This document shows positions 30,699 through 43,010 of a stretch of DNA of 64,000 bases, one piece after another; within the stretch, counting starts at the first letter, position 1; every line of letters begins with the position of its first letter. Source of the stretch: Triparma columacea (Eukaryota; Sar; Bolidophyceae; Parmales; Triparmaceae); the NCBI GenBank assembly GCA_030267965.1, contig BRYA01001474.1, positions 5,422 through 69,421 of the forward strand, read 5' to 3'. A program made the position numbers and the translations under genes. The notes beneath the pieces were generated by a model, which did not search any database, was not told the DNA's origin, and saw only the letters and a list, made by a program, of their open reading frames with translations.

Positions 30699-30963
30699 TG
30701 GGGAATCTTAATTAAGGCGGTTGGGTGGGGAGGATTGTTTGGAAATTCGAACCGTGACTAAACACACGATCATGTGGAAGGAGGGAAAGAACGGGGAGGC
30801 AAGGGGGGAAGGGGGGGGGGAGCAAAACAGTTGGTATTGCTGGGTAAGAAAGGAATTAATAAGACCCTTTCAGGAATTCTTGGATTACACACGCTGGTCA
30901 CTATTTTATGCGAACCCTCCCCTCTTCTCTCTTTCTCTCTCTCATTCTCTCTGTCTCTCTCAT

Positions 30964-31823
30964 TTACTTCTTGAGTCCAATATCCCCCTCCCACTTCTCT
31001 CCTTTCCCCATCTTCCCCCACCATACCCAGAGGCTAACGACGGCCCCACCAAGGCCAGCGACTACACCTGCGTCTAGACAACCCCTCCAGATTGTAGGGA
31101 GACGCTTGGATATAGCTATGGCTAGGACAACGAAGAGGGAGACGCCGTAAGAGAGGATCTGGATAGGGGTAGGGAGAGGAGGGGAGGGTTAGGGAGGGGG
31201 GAACCAATTGTAGTAAACGCATAACTAGAACCCCCCCCTCCCACACACACACAATCTCTCTCTCTCTCTCTCACCTTGCGTTTCCTGCTTGCTTCTAGCC
31301 AGCCTCCTGAGTACAGAACGTTCACTGGTGGTAACTTATAAATCGCGGGCTTCCCTTTCAGGTACCCCGAGCGTGTAACGAATACGGGTATGAATTTCTG
31401 GTGGAACCCTTTGTAACTCTCGTAATACAGGAACCATAACACCGACCCTGCGTACGCGTATGGTAAAAAGGCTGGGAACGATGTGAGGGTGAAGGGGTGG
31501 AGGGCGTGGGGGAGGAGACGACGGATGGAATTAAGGAGGACTGAGGTGAAGGTTAAACAGGATATGAAGGAGGAGATTGTACGGGTTGAGGGGGGGGGGG
31601 AGGAACCTCCGCGGACTGCTAGGGGCGTAGAGGAAGGGCTTGGGGGGAATTGGGCGCTGAGAGAGGTAGGGGAGGATAGAAATGATGGAGAGCTCTGACG
31701 CAGGACGTCGGGGAGGGGGGATCTATGGGATTCTAGGGGACTATTTTGACGAGGTGTTGATAGAGCGTGTATGAACGCCTGAGATAGGGGGAGGAGGATT
31801 AACAATATCGTGAATTGTTTCAT
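30964..31823 (-). CDS. Unknown, probably plastid-targeted membrane protein
   Basis: Two exons, complement(join(30964..31158,31275..31823)), 247 aa; donor CGCAAG/GTGAGA, acceptor ATCCAG, phase 0. The ATG at 31823 starts a signal peptide (MKQFTILLILLPLSQAF) ending in an AF motif, followed by a Ser/Pro-rich transit-like stretch of about 60 residues. Conserved-looking parts are ISSFISCLTFTSVLLNSIRR, VLWFLYYESYKGFHQKF and YSGGWLEASRKRK. The second exon, found only by splicing, adds two membrane helices (VSLFVVLAIAIS and AGVVAGLGGAVVSLWVWW) and a Lys-rich end. Family unknown; plastid location is inferred from the leader. The intron holds CA and CT dinucleotide runs. Confidence 0.75.
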
Positions 31824-32414
31824 TTTGGCTACAAGGAAATAGGTTGGCCAAAAATGAACCTCACTCTCTCTCAACTGGGATCCCAGGGACATTTTTTTCC
31901 CGTTTGGAGCAATTTGACGTAAGTTTAATTATCCAGTTGTCTCAAACAGTAATGAATAGTGAAGCTTGTGGAATATTCTCGGAAGGTGACGCTGTCCTGG
32001 GAAGTGATTCAAATGAGATAACAATCTATTTCCATTTTTGGATTATAGTAAGATGGTAACGGGAAAGGCGGGGTGGGGAATGTCAGGAGCAAATGAGTGA
32101 TGGAGGACGAGCATAAAAGCCAGCCCCAGGAACTAGCCAATTTCTTATTAAGGAGGGCAATTTCTGTTTTCCATCCAAAGGGAGTTTGGGGATCCCACAC
32201 CGGCAACCAGTTGTGTCAAAAATAGACATAGACGTACCACGTAAAATATAGCTATCAAAACAATATCAGTTTAGTCTTTCTATCCAACCTAGTATCATAA
32301 GTCACCGAAACAGTCCATTAAAACACATATAAAGCCACATCAAATACGACACCAAAATCCTACTCTCCATACCCTTCCCTCTTTCTCCCCTCATCGTCTC
32401 ACTAAAGTTTGAGG
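31824..32414. other. Divergent intergenic region
   Basis: 591 bp between the leader-bearing membrane protein (minus) and the kinase gene (plus). It is moderately AT-rich (especially 31900-32060 and 32215-32340), with only short frames. It should hold both promoters; no element was recognised. Confidence 0.45.
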
Positions 32415-35088
32415 ATGCAGAACAGTCAAACTTTATCGTCGCTATCCGGCAACATTGGTTTCAACCGTAGAATCTTAAAAGTGAAGTCAAAGATTGGAGA
32501 AGGTGGATTCTCCTTCGTGTATTTGGTAACTGAGATCCACCAGGACTCTCCCACCAACCAGATGGACGACTTTAATTCGCATCGTGAGGGTGCGTCTTAC
32601 TGTTTGAAGGCAACTACCGTTCAGACTGCCGAGCAGAAGCGAATTACTGAGGCTGAGACATCCATCCTAAAGCTCGCTTCCAACCACCCCAACGTAGTCA
32701 CACTGGTGGACGTCGTCATGAGGCCGAGCGGGAGGGGGAGGCAGGACCACCTGATACTCATGGAGTACTGCAGCGGAGGGCACGCGTTCGGACTCATACA
32801 GAGGATGAAGAGGGAGGTGAGCACACACACATGGAATGAGATGAGCTTGGGGGGGGAACCACAACATCACGACGATAGAAGTGCTAACGCAACCCCGCGC
32901 CCAACGTCCCACACCTCGCGCTTCGCTCCTTCTCCCCTCCCTATCCCTCGTAGTGTCGTAGGTGGCAAACCAACAACCTCATCCGTTGCATCGGTCAGAT
33001 TGCTGTCGCCGTCGGCTACCTCCACCAGCACGACATAACCCACCGCGACCTCAAGCCTGAGAACTTCCTCATCGACTCTCAAGGCACCTGGAAGCTCTGC
33101 GACTTTGGATCCTGCGTTGTTGGACCCACCAGGGTGAGGCATTACCAAGAGTGTGATAACCAAATCCCTTAAATTAGCACCTCCCCCCACTGACGCAACA
33201 TCCCCCCACTCTCCCCTCATCACTCCCCCCCTCCTTTTAGCTTGCGTCCCAGTCCGACCGCGCCGCAGCCGAGGAGGTAATCGGCAAGACCACAACCCAG
33301 ATGTACCGGGCCCCAGAGATGGTCGACCTCTACATGACTCGGGAGCTCAACTCCAAGACCGACATCTGGGCCCTCGGCTGCTGCCTGTACACCATGGCGT
33401 ACTTCAGGAACACCTTCGAGGAGGGCTCAAACCTAGCCATCCTCGGGGGCAAGGTGAACTACCCTGAAAGCGACCTCAACTACCCGAAGGACCTCAAGGT
33501 CCTGTTAGGGCGGATGATCCAGCTAGACGCGGAGGCCAGGCTGGACATCGGTGAGACCGTCACGCACCTCCAAATGATCGCCTCCGGTACCAGCCTCCCT
33601 CCTCCCCCCCGCGTTCCAAAGTCAGGCGTTAACGGGGGGAAGGAGCACGGGGTTAGGGAGGGGAGCTACAGGGTGGACGAGCAGGGGGCGGGGAAGGCGA
33701 AAGGCGTACTTGACGACGTCGCGATGGAGAGGAAGACACTGGGAGGGGCGGCAGCCAGGAGGATGAGGGGAAGGGGGGGGGGGGGGGGACAGCTAGTTCA
33801 GCAGCAGCAACCGCAGCAGCAACCGCAGCAGCAACCGCAGCAGCAACCGCAGCAGCAGCAGCAACCGCAGCCCCCTCCGACAAGGGCGGCGCAGCAGAGC
33901 TCCGACCCTTTCGGGGATGGAGGGGGTGAGGGAGGGGTTGACCCGTTCGTGGGGTACACCCCTGAACAGACGGACGCTGAAAAGACGTCGAGCGACCCGT
34001 TCGGGTCGGGAGGAGGGTTCGGGGACCAGGGAACTTTTGGGAGCGGCGGAGGAGGGAAGGCTAACGAGGGAGACCCTTTCGGGGATAATGGGGGCTTCGG
34101 GGACAGTGGAGGGTTCGGGGACAGCGGAGGATTCGGCGGGAACAGTGGAGGACTCGGGGGCGATCAAGGGCGAGAGAGTGGAGGCTTTGGGTCCAATGAC
34201 AATGCCTTTGGGTCCAGTAACGGCTTCGGGTCCAGTAACGGGCCCTTCGGGTCAAGCAACGGGGCCTTTGGATCAAGTAACGAGGGCTTCGCATCCAGCA
34301 ATGGGTTCGGGTCCAATAATGGCTTCGGTGACGATAACGCCACCGCCGCCGCCACCACCAACAGCATCAACAGCGATCCATTCACCTCTGGCGGACCTTT
34401 CGACGGTCCCTCCTTAACCCCGACCCCCGTCCCGGAACCTTCAATTTCCACCTCGGGAGACCCCTTCGGTTCCACCCCCTTCGACGATTCCTCTGACCCC
34501 TTCTCCTCCGGCCCCCCCCCCACTTCCTCTCCCTCCACGTCTGCCAACCCCTTCAATGACATTCCCGACCCCTTCACGACCTCCTCCCCCGCTCCGACTA
34601 CGACAAGTGTGGGGTTGGGCGGTGCGTTCGGGAGCCAGGGTGGCATATCCTTCGGCACTCCGACGCCGCCCCCCGCGCAAGGCGGGGACCCCTTCGGGAT
34701 GCAGTCGCCTCCTTCACAGGGGCAACAAAACAATGCTCAGGCGAAGCAATCTCAGCAAGACCCGTTCGGGGGGCCTGGAGGGCTGCTGCAGCCCACCACG
34801 GGACTGAGCGGGGGGGCTAATAATGGGATGGGAGGGATGGGAGGGATGGGAGGGGTGCAGCAGAACCAGCAGATGCGTGGTGGGGGGATGCAAATGCAAA
34901 ACGGAATGGGGATGATTGGAGGGCCTCCCCAGCTCGGCATGCCACCTCAGCCGCCTGTCGATGTGGGGACGGCGTTCGCCAACATGGGGGGGCCGATGAA
35001 CCCGAACCAGAGGAGGATGATGATGCAACGGCAAATGCAGAATCAACCGAGACAGCAGAACATGTTCAATTCCATAGGGGGGTTCTGA
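32415..35088 (+). CDS. AAK1/GAK-type (NAK family) kinase with endocytic DPF/NPF tail
   Basis: Three exons, join(32415..32816,32954..33133,33241..35088), 809 aa; all junctions phase 0 with GT-AG borders. The kinase domain spans about residues 20-310, with the Gly loop [11 protein letters not shown], a Lys in [26 protein letters not shown] and [11 protein letters not shown], which match the Numb-associated kinase family. The tail of about 490 residues has a CAG-encoded Gln/Pro run (about 33800-33870) and a Gly/Phe-rich region with many SSDPF, DPFG, NPF and GFGSS motifs. DPF binds the AP2 alpha ear and NPF binds EH domains. NAK kinases phosphorylate the AP2 mu subunit and control clathrin-mediated uptake. 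The Met/Gly/Gln-rich C-terminus is unusual. Confidence 0.93.
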
Positions 35089-35229
35089 TTGGCGGGGAAA
35101 GAACGCGAATATTAAACGAGGGGCGGGGGTGGGGGATAGTAGTGAGGGGTAGCGTTGAGGGGTTGTGGTGGGGGGGGCAATTTAGAACAGATAATTTGGA
35201 AGATATACCTCAAGCTATTATTTACTCAA

Positions 35230-36324
35230 CTATTCAAAGTAGTAGGGGGTTGCATCGGCGTCGTAGCCCCCCCTCTTGATTATCTCCACCCAGTAGCCAT
35301 CCGGATCTGTTGCAAACGCTAGCCCCTTCATATTTCCATCCCCAGGCCGTTTCTTGAAGCCATGCCCAAGCCCCTCCAGAGCATCGCATGCCTTCTCAAC
35401 GTCGTCAACAAGGAACCCAATGTGACCGAATCCCTTCTTTCCGTCTTCGTTGCCATTGTTGTGTTTGAAAGCCTCGTCTTCCTCGGTGCCATGATTATGC
35501 GTGAGCTCGAGAACAGGCCTATGCCGGGAATTAACAAAGGCGCCCTTTGTCTCGTCGGTCGCGTCGTCACTAGGGCAACCCTCGCCGCCCTCCTCGAGGC
35601 AGCCTAGAAAGTAAAGGGAGAATTTCCATTGAGGGAAGTGCTTGGCGGTCAACACCTTCATACCGAGGGACTCGTAAAACGGGATTGACTTGAGAGGGTC
35701 CTTGATCCGAAGCATTGTCTGTGAAAAGTTGGCTTTGGTCGCCAGCTTGTGTCCATCGCTTGGGGGGGGGAGAGAGAGGGGGGGGGGCGAATTATGTTTC
35801 CAATGAGCAATGATGTCTGGGGGCTTCGCTGTCCAGCCAAAAAGGTTTTCTTCCCCTCACCTCCGCTTCACGAGCTCCACCCAATACTTATCAGGATCGT
35901 ACGCGAAAGCTATCCCCTTCATGTTTCCCTCGTCCGGCTTCTTCTTAAATTCCACGCCCTTCTCCAAAAGCTCATCAGCTTTGGCATAAACATCATCAAC
36001 ATGAAACGCAACATGCCCAAACCCATCGCCTTCACCATTCCCCGCGTGGTAAGAGTTGTCACCGTAGTTGTGGGTGAGCTCCAGGGTCGTTCCGGGATAA
36101 GTCCAGAGATAACGATGGGCCTCTGGGCTGCCTACTTCCAAGGAATACCTTTCTCCGTCAGGGAGGGTCGTAAGGAAGTAAAGGTCGAAAGAGTACTGAG
36201 GAAAGCTTATCTTGTCAAGCAGAGTCATACCCATCTTGTCCTTGTAGAATGCCAAGCTGGCTTCAGGATCGCTAACTCGAAGCATGGTCTGGTGCCACGT
36301 CGGATTTCCAGGAATTTGAGCCAT
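35230..36324 (-). CDS. GLO1: Two-domain glyoxalase I (lactoylglutathione lyase)
   Basis: Two exons, complement(join(35230..35758,35861..36324)), 330 aa, close to yeast Glo1. Donor CGGAG/GTGAGG, acceptor CCAAG, phase 2. The intron falls almost exactly between the two VOC domains. Domain 1 has HQTMLRV, LELTHNYG, GFGHVAFHVDDV and YWVELVK; domain 2 has SQTMLRI, LELTHNHGTE, GFGHIGFLVDDV and YWVEIIK. These supply the expected Gln/His, Glu, His and Glu metal ligands of both halves, so neither half looks degenerate. The enzyme isomerises the methylglyoxal-glutathione hemithioacetal to S-lactoylglutathione. No leader peptide is seen, so the cytosol is likely. Domain 2 carries a short acidic insert (EEGGEGCPSDDATDE). 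Confidence 0.95.
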
Positions 36325-37168
36325 TGATGATAGTGCTGTTCGGCTTTGTGAGAAATTGCGGTTATGACTGAGGAATGGGGCTGTTCGAAGGAGAACTGAA
36401 ATGGAGTGGGGGGGAGGGTGAGAGATGAGATGATGAGATGAGATGGTCCCCGCCTATTTATTCCTCATTTGAGCGTTATCTTTAATATTCGCAAAGTAAA
36501 CGTGTTTCTTTCGTTCTGAATTGGTCCTTGTATAAACTATAATCGCGTAAATGCTCTCTAAATCCCAACTTACAGCTTTTGAAAATCATCAAGGATTGTC
36601 TCCTCAATTGTTTGCAGCATGAAATCCTTCCTGATGTCATGGGTGCCGTTTCGAGGCTTCCGAAAATTTTAAGGCGGGAGATGCTTAATGTCTTCACGAG
36701 CAACACCTTCGTCCAAGATTGAAACTTGTTTGGCCACCGTAAAGTAGTCTTTTTGTCAAAACAGACAAGAAAACCACTAATTTGAACCGTAATATCCCTC
36801 CCTCCCGGACCACCGACCACCCCCACTCCCCCCCCTGCCCCTCTTTGCGCGAATGCCCAAAAAAAATTACGTCCTCTCTCTCTCCCTCCCCCTGGAAGCA
36901 ATTTTCTATTCACAACAACAATCCCGAAGGATTGTAGTTGTTGCCCTCTCTCTCTTTAGCGTTGTTGCCTAGCCACAACTTATACCCTCCACTAAGCCCC
37001 GTCCTACTTCCAACTCCGGGTCCACGTCTTCCTCCCGCCAACCACTGGCCGCTCTCTTCCTCTCTGGCCGCCACCTGCCCTGTATTGCTGAAATAGTTTC
37101 AACAACCTAACACAGGCTCGTTGTTACCCAGCCCTCATTATTGTTGTTTTTCTCAGTTATATCAAAAC
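36325..37168. other. Divergent intergenic region, no gene
   Basis: 844 bp between the glyoxalase start (minus) and the Ca2+ channel start (plus). A 143-codon minus-strand frame (36482-36913) has no domain and low-complexity Gly/Arg content, and I rejected it. CT-rich runs lie at about 36874-36895 and 36940-36956. The TTTTTCTCAG just before the channel ATG could be an acceptor of a 5' UTR intron. Confidence 0.45.
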
Positions 37169-39037
37169 ATGTCGGCCGCTACTATCCACCCCGAAGCCGA
37201 AACTGATAAGAAGAAGGAGGAGGATTCCACAAATGTGTGGCCACCTGCCGATCTCATGGAGAAGTCCCTCAACATTTTCGATAAGGGAAGCGGTCTTCGC
37301 CAGTTTTGTCTAAATCTCGCCACTCCTAACAACTGGTTCGATATGTTTATCCTCTTTTGTATCGTAGCTAACAGTCTCGTCATGGCTATGACCGATTATT
37401 CCAACGTCAATGGAATGAAAGCCGGCGGAGCAGCAAATTATGATGACAGGTGAGACGGCGGTTAGCCTCATTGTTCTATTTATCCCCCCCCCCTCGAATC
37501 GAATGCCCCTAACAATCTCTCCCTCCCCACGACCCTCGCAGATGGGAGCCCTCCACTGACGGTTCTCCCATGAACCAGTTTGTAGAGGCTTGCGAGTACC
37601 CTTTCAAGTGAGTGCTGTTGGCGAGGGGTTGGGGGGCAGAGGTATTTTTTGCCAGGATAGTATTTCTCTCGATATTTGTTCTGTGAGGTGTGCCCCACGT
37701 GCAAGTATTGCTCCCCGGTCTTCTCCGACGGCCGGCGAACTTTGCCGTAACTCCCACCCCTTCCCAGCTCTCTAACTAAACTAAACCCTTCTCTCCCCCC
37801 CCCCCCTCGCCCCTCCCAACCTCCCCCGCACAGTATCATCTTCATCATCGAGTGCGTGGTGAAGATTATCGCCTTGGGTTTTATGGGAAAGAAGGGGTCG
37901 TCCGGATACATTCGCGACCCGTGGAACAAGCTCGACTTTGTTGTTGTGATTATTTCCGTCATCGGTATGCTCCCTGGACTACCCAACCTTTCCGTCCTGC
38001 GTACCTTCCGCGTCCTGCGCCCATTGCGCACCCTTGCCAAGTCCCCCGGGCTTCGCAAGATCATTGGAGCCGTCATCGACTCCATCCCCGACCTGGCCAA
38101 CGTCATTGTGTTGCTCACCTTTGTGCTGCTCATCTTTGCCATTGCTGGCCTGGTCTTCTGGAACGGTATCCTGCACGCCCGCTGCAGGTTAACACCATTC
38201 CCCGTCACAATGCCCACTGGTTGCGAGGCATCTACTGTCGATGACGCCTGCTGGCAGGAATTCCTCGGAAATGTCACGTCCTACTACGACGAGGTGAGAG
38301 TTGAGGAAAAGGGGTGCAAAGAGAAGCATAGCGGTCTTTTCATGCGCTGCCATATCCTCGACGCATCGCGCTAAGCTTGCTCGTTGCACCGTGCTAACCC
38401 CTATCACCCATCCCAATCCTCCCTCCCCTCGCCATCCCAGCACTGGGATTATGACAAAAACGAAGCAAAAGATTCCTACCCTGGCGCCGCTGCTGACATC
38501 TATCGCTGCCTCGAGGATGAAAACGACGACCCCCACGACCCTCCCAAGTGGAGCAAGGACTCCTCGCCGTGGTCTACACCCACCAACTGTGTCTGGCCTC
38601 TCTACGAGGATGATGCGCGCGCATGCTCCCTGACCGGGACCGGAATGCACGGCTGCAAGTACCACGCGGCGGCTAGCGGTGTCAACGCGGTCTGTGGCTC
38701 CGACTACGACGAATACGGGAACCCGCGCTTCGAAGATGGCGTAGATGGGAAGTACATTCCTTACGGATCCGTTGATCGCACTTTGATGGCCGTGTATCAC
38801 GAAGACATGCAGTTTGGGTACACTTCATATGACAACATCTTCGTTTCCTTCGTCACCACCTTCCAGTCCTGCTCCATGGAGGGCTGGACCACCGTCATGT
38901 ATCACACCATGGATGCCTGGTCAGTGGTTCCTTCTGTCCTGATCTTCGTCGTACTCGTTCTCATCGGTGGAAACATCGTCTTGAACCTCGTGCTCGCTGT
39001 CGTCACGTCTTCGCTCGACAAGCTTGAGGAGGACGAA

Positions 39038-39068
<31 letters not shown>

Positions 39069-42000
39069 CGGAAGGAGAAGGAGAAAAGAAGGAGGAAGAG
39101 GTTGAGGTTTACACTGGCCTTAAAGCCTTTGTGAAGAACCCCGTGTTCGGTAACTTCATCATGGGGTGCATCCTACTCAACACCATCATTCTTGCAATGG
39201 ACCACGATGGTATAGAAGAGAATACAGGCTTGGTCGATGCCCTTGACATGATAAATGTCATCCTAACCTTTGTTTTCCTCGCTGAAATGATCCTCAATAT
39301 CGCGGGTCTTGGCCCGAAGGAGTACTTCAGCGACGCCTTCTCGTGCTTCGACGCTACCATCGTCGTCGTCTCCATGATCGACTTTATCATGACTTCCACG
39401 AAGAGTGATGATGACGAGGGAGGAGGTGGAGGTGCGATATCTGCGTTGCGCGGAGCCCGTCTCCTTCGTATCCTCAAGATGGCGAAGGAGTGGAAGACAA
39501 TGCAGACTCTTCTCGGCCTCATTGCCAAGACTGTCTTGGAGATTGGAAACTTCGGTATTCTCCTCTTCCTCTTCATTTTCATCTACTCCCTTTGCGGGAT
39601 GCAGTTCTTTGCGAACCGCATGAGGTTCGACGATAACGGCTGGAAGATCGACATCTCGGACTTTGAGGCATGGGAGAACGCTCCTGATCACCCGCAACAT
39701 CACTTCGATGACATTGCTTGGTCCATGGTTACTGTGTTCCAGATCCTCACCGGGGAGGATTGGAACGCTGCGATGTACGACGGAGTCAGGAGTGCCAAAA
39801 TCCCTGAGCTCGCCATCATCTTTTACCTCTCTCTCGTCATTCTCGGAGCCTTCATTGTCATGAACCTCTTCCTCGCCATTCTCCTCGGAAACTTCGAGGG
39901 GAACGACGACATTGTGCAGAACAAGGAGGAGGCGCGTTTCACCGAATTCTCTGCAGACATTTCCACTGAGGATCTTGCAATTGCCAAGGACATGGGTAAA
40001 AAGTGGTTGAGAAAGACCAGCATGGACTCAGCAGTAGCAGTTGGTGAAGGAGATGGACCTCCCAAACCCGAGACCATTCAGGAGTCCAACCCTGATGGCC
40101 TCGACAATATCCCTGATATAACAGCGGAGGTCTCCATGACCGAGGAGGAGTTGAAGAAGTACAACTTCGAAAACTCTGTCTCGTGCTTCATCTTCGCGCA
40201 CACCAACCCTGTCAGGGAGATGTGCCGTAAGCTTTCCTCCCACCCGTATTTCGACTCCTTCATCTTGGGGTGCATTCTGGTTTCGTCCTTCTGCCTCGCT
40301 CTTGACAACCCGCTGAACGACCCCGATGGTGGGCTTGCCAACGCTCTGGTTGCGATTGATTTGGTCTTCTCCATCATCTTCATGATCGAGCTTGTCACCA
40401 AGGTCATCAGCCTCGGCTTTATTTTGCACCCCGGAAGTTACCTCAGGGACCCCTGGAACATGTTGGATTCGGCCATCGTGCTCATCTCTATCCTCTCCCT
40501 GTCCAATGCCGTCGATGGTGGGAGCCTCAAGGCTTTACGTACCTTCCGCGTGCTCAGGCCCCTGAGGATGATCAAGCGTTTCCCCGAGCTGAAGCTCGTC
40601 GTGGATGCCCTCGTCTCCTCCGTTCCGGGAGCCCTTAATGTGATGGTCATCTCCTGCCTGTTCCTCCTCCTCTTCGCCATCCTGGGAGTTAGCTTCTACA
40701 AGGGGAAGTTCAACATGTGCGACACAGAGGGGTTGGAGTTGCCAGGAGGGTTGGAGTTTGACACACCTCTTGAGGACTTCCTAAACCAATACCCTCTCGC
40801 TGATGGAAGTTGGAACGAGACCTTGCTGACGTGGGACAGCTTCAACAACTCCACTTTTGGAAAATACTCTGACATCTTCAATCCAGCAAATGCAACATCA
40901 GCGTGCGACCTCGTGAGGGCCCCCCCCAAGAACATCTACGGGCCCAACGACATGACTTCAAAGCTCGTCTGCGATTGCCTCGGTGCTTCTTGGGGTCTCG
41001 TCACAGACGGGCAGACTTTCGACGATGTCATCCAGGCTTTCAGCACTCTCTTCGAGATCACGACGACTGAGGGCTGGACGGCGGTCACTTACGCGGCTGT
41101 CGACAACATGGGGAAGCACATGCAGCCCAAGAGAGACGCGGGGAAGACCCACATCATCTTCTTTGTGCTCTTCATGCTCGTCGGAGCCTTCTTCGTCATG
41201 GAGCTTTTCGTCGGAGTCGTCATCGACAACTTCAACAGGCTCAAGGAGACCAAGGGCGGCAACATCTTCATGACAGATAGCCAGCAGGAGTGGGCCAAGA
41301 CTCAAGCCTTCATAATGAAGATCAAGCCCGAGAAGAAGATCCACCCCCCCACCTCCGGGTTCGGGGCTCTTTGGTGCTACAACTTCGTCATGCCCAATCT
41401 CAACCCCAAGTTCGACCAGAGCATCATGGCTTGCATCATAGGTAATAGTGTCGTCATGGCTATGCAGCACCATGGTCAGAGCGAGGTTTTCTCGAACTTC
41501 ATCGAGGGGATGAACTACCTCTTTGCCTTCATCTTCAGTGTCGAGGCCATCCTCAAGCTCAACGCCATGGGCTGGAAGTACTTCAGGGACGCTTGGAACA
41601 AGTTCGATTTTGTCGTCGTGCTCGGCACGAACGTCGGAATCGTGATCAAGCTCGTCACGGGAGGCGGGGTCGGTGCTGTCGCTAGCATCGTGAGGATGTT
41701 CAGGATCGGCAGACTAGTGAGGCTCATCAACAGCGCCAAGAGCATCAGGTTGCTCTTCAACACACTGATAACTAGTATACCGAGCATGGCGAACATCGGT
41801 TTCCTCCTGTTCATCCTCTTCTTCATCTTCAGCGTCATGGGCGTCCAGAGCTACGCCATGGTCATGGAGGGGGACAACCTCTCCACCCACGCCAACTTCC
41901 GCTCTATCGGCGAGAGCTTCATCCTCCTCTTCAGGTTCGCCACCGGCGAGAACTGGAACGGTTACATGCACACGATGCTCTCGACCACGGAGGATTGCAC

Positions 42001-42841
42001 CCCTGTGAAGGACATGGTGTACGACCCGGAGAAGCCGTGGTGCATCAGCGAGGCGGACTACATGCTACCCAATGGGTGCACCGAGATCAACGGGTGTGGG
42101 GACAACCTTTCCATCCCCCCCCACCTTTTCTTTTACATGTTCACCCTCATGGTGACGTTCGTCATGCTTAACTTGTTCGTGGGAGTAGTGCTGGGGGCGT
42201 TCGAGAACTCCGAGGAGGGTGAAATTCTAGGACCTGAGGACCTCGATAAATTCGTTGAGGTCTGGGGCCAGTTTGACCCTGAGGCGACGTTCCTCATCAA
42301 GGTCGACGACCTCAAGCAGTTCGTCGACGACCTCGATAAGCCCATGGGCTTCGGCAAGGAGTACCAGGCCAAGGAAGAGGAGATCATGCAGCGGATGAGG
42401 GAGACCGGCATGTGGGAGATACCGTACGTCAAGGAGGAGGCTGGTGAGGAGATGGTCCACATCACCCACGTGGCCACGGCCATGGCCAAGAGGCTGGTGA
42501 AGGAGAAGCAGGGGGAGGATTTCAAGGACCTGGACGAAAGCCACCCCAACATGGTCGACATAAACAAAAGGATGCTGAGCAGCGTGAGGAACATCACGGT
42601 AATTGACAAGGCTACCATCGGAGACCTTTTCCTTGCACAGGCCGATATTAAACTCAAGGAGAAGCGGCTCATCAAGGCATTGACCCCGGCGGGGATGGAT
42701 GTGGAGAAGACGCCTGTTGTGGAAGAGAAGAAGAAGCTAGAAGCAACCGAGGAGAAGAAGGAGGAGGGGGGGGAGGAAGCAACCGAGGAGAAGAAGGAGG
42801 AGGGGGGGGGGGAGGAGGGGAAAGGGGAGGAGGCTGTATAG
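37169..42841 (+). CDS. Four-domain voltage-gated Ca2+ channel alpha subunit
   Basis: Four exons, join(37169..37449,37542..37607,37834..38293,38441..42841), 1735 aa; phases 2, 2 and 0 close the frame, and exon 2 is only 66 nt. Four six-helix repeats each have an Arg/Lys-studded S4 (LRTFRVLRPLRTLAK, ARLLRILKMAKEWK, LRTFRVLRPLRMIKR, VRMFRIGRLVRLI). The pore filter residues are Glu in all four repeats: SMEGW (codon 38879), TGEDW (39755), TEGW (41069) and TGENW (41948). An EEEE ring is the signature of Ca2+ selectivity. The C-terminal segment DLDKFVEVWGQFDPEA matches the EF-hand-like region after repeat IV in CaV and NaV channels. Glu/Lys-rich tracts follow repeat I and close the protein. Likely roles are action potentials or flagellar and calcium signalling (inference). 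Confidence 0.95.
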
Positions 42842-43010
42842 TAGGGATTCGCAGTAGCAAGGCTCACATGTTACAAGGGGGGGAATGTGGCACCATTTAC
42901 TAATAGTGGCTCAAAAAGAAATATCACAATTTAAAATGAAGGGTTGTGTTTCTTGTTTTCATAGTGGTGTATGGGGGTGGCGGTGAAAGGGGTAGTATGT
43001 AGTCCCCCAG

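Noticed and set aside
36482..36913. 143-codon minus-strand frame between glyoxalase and the Ca2+ channel
   Set aside because: Gly/Arg low complexity followed by unstructured sequence, no family and no splice partners.
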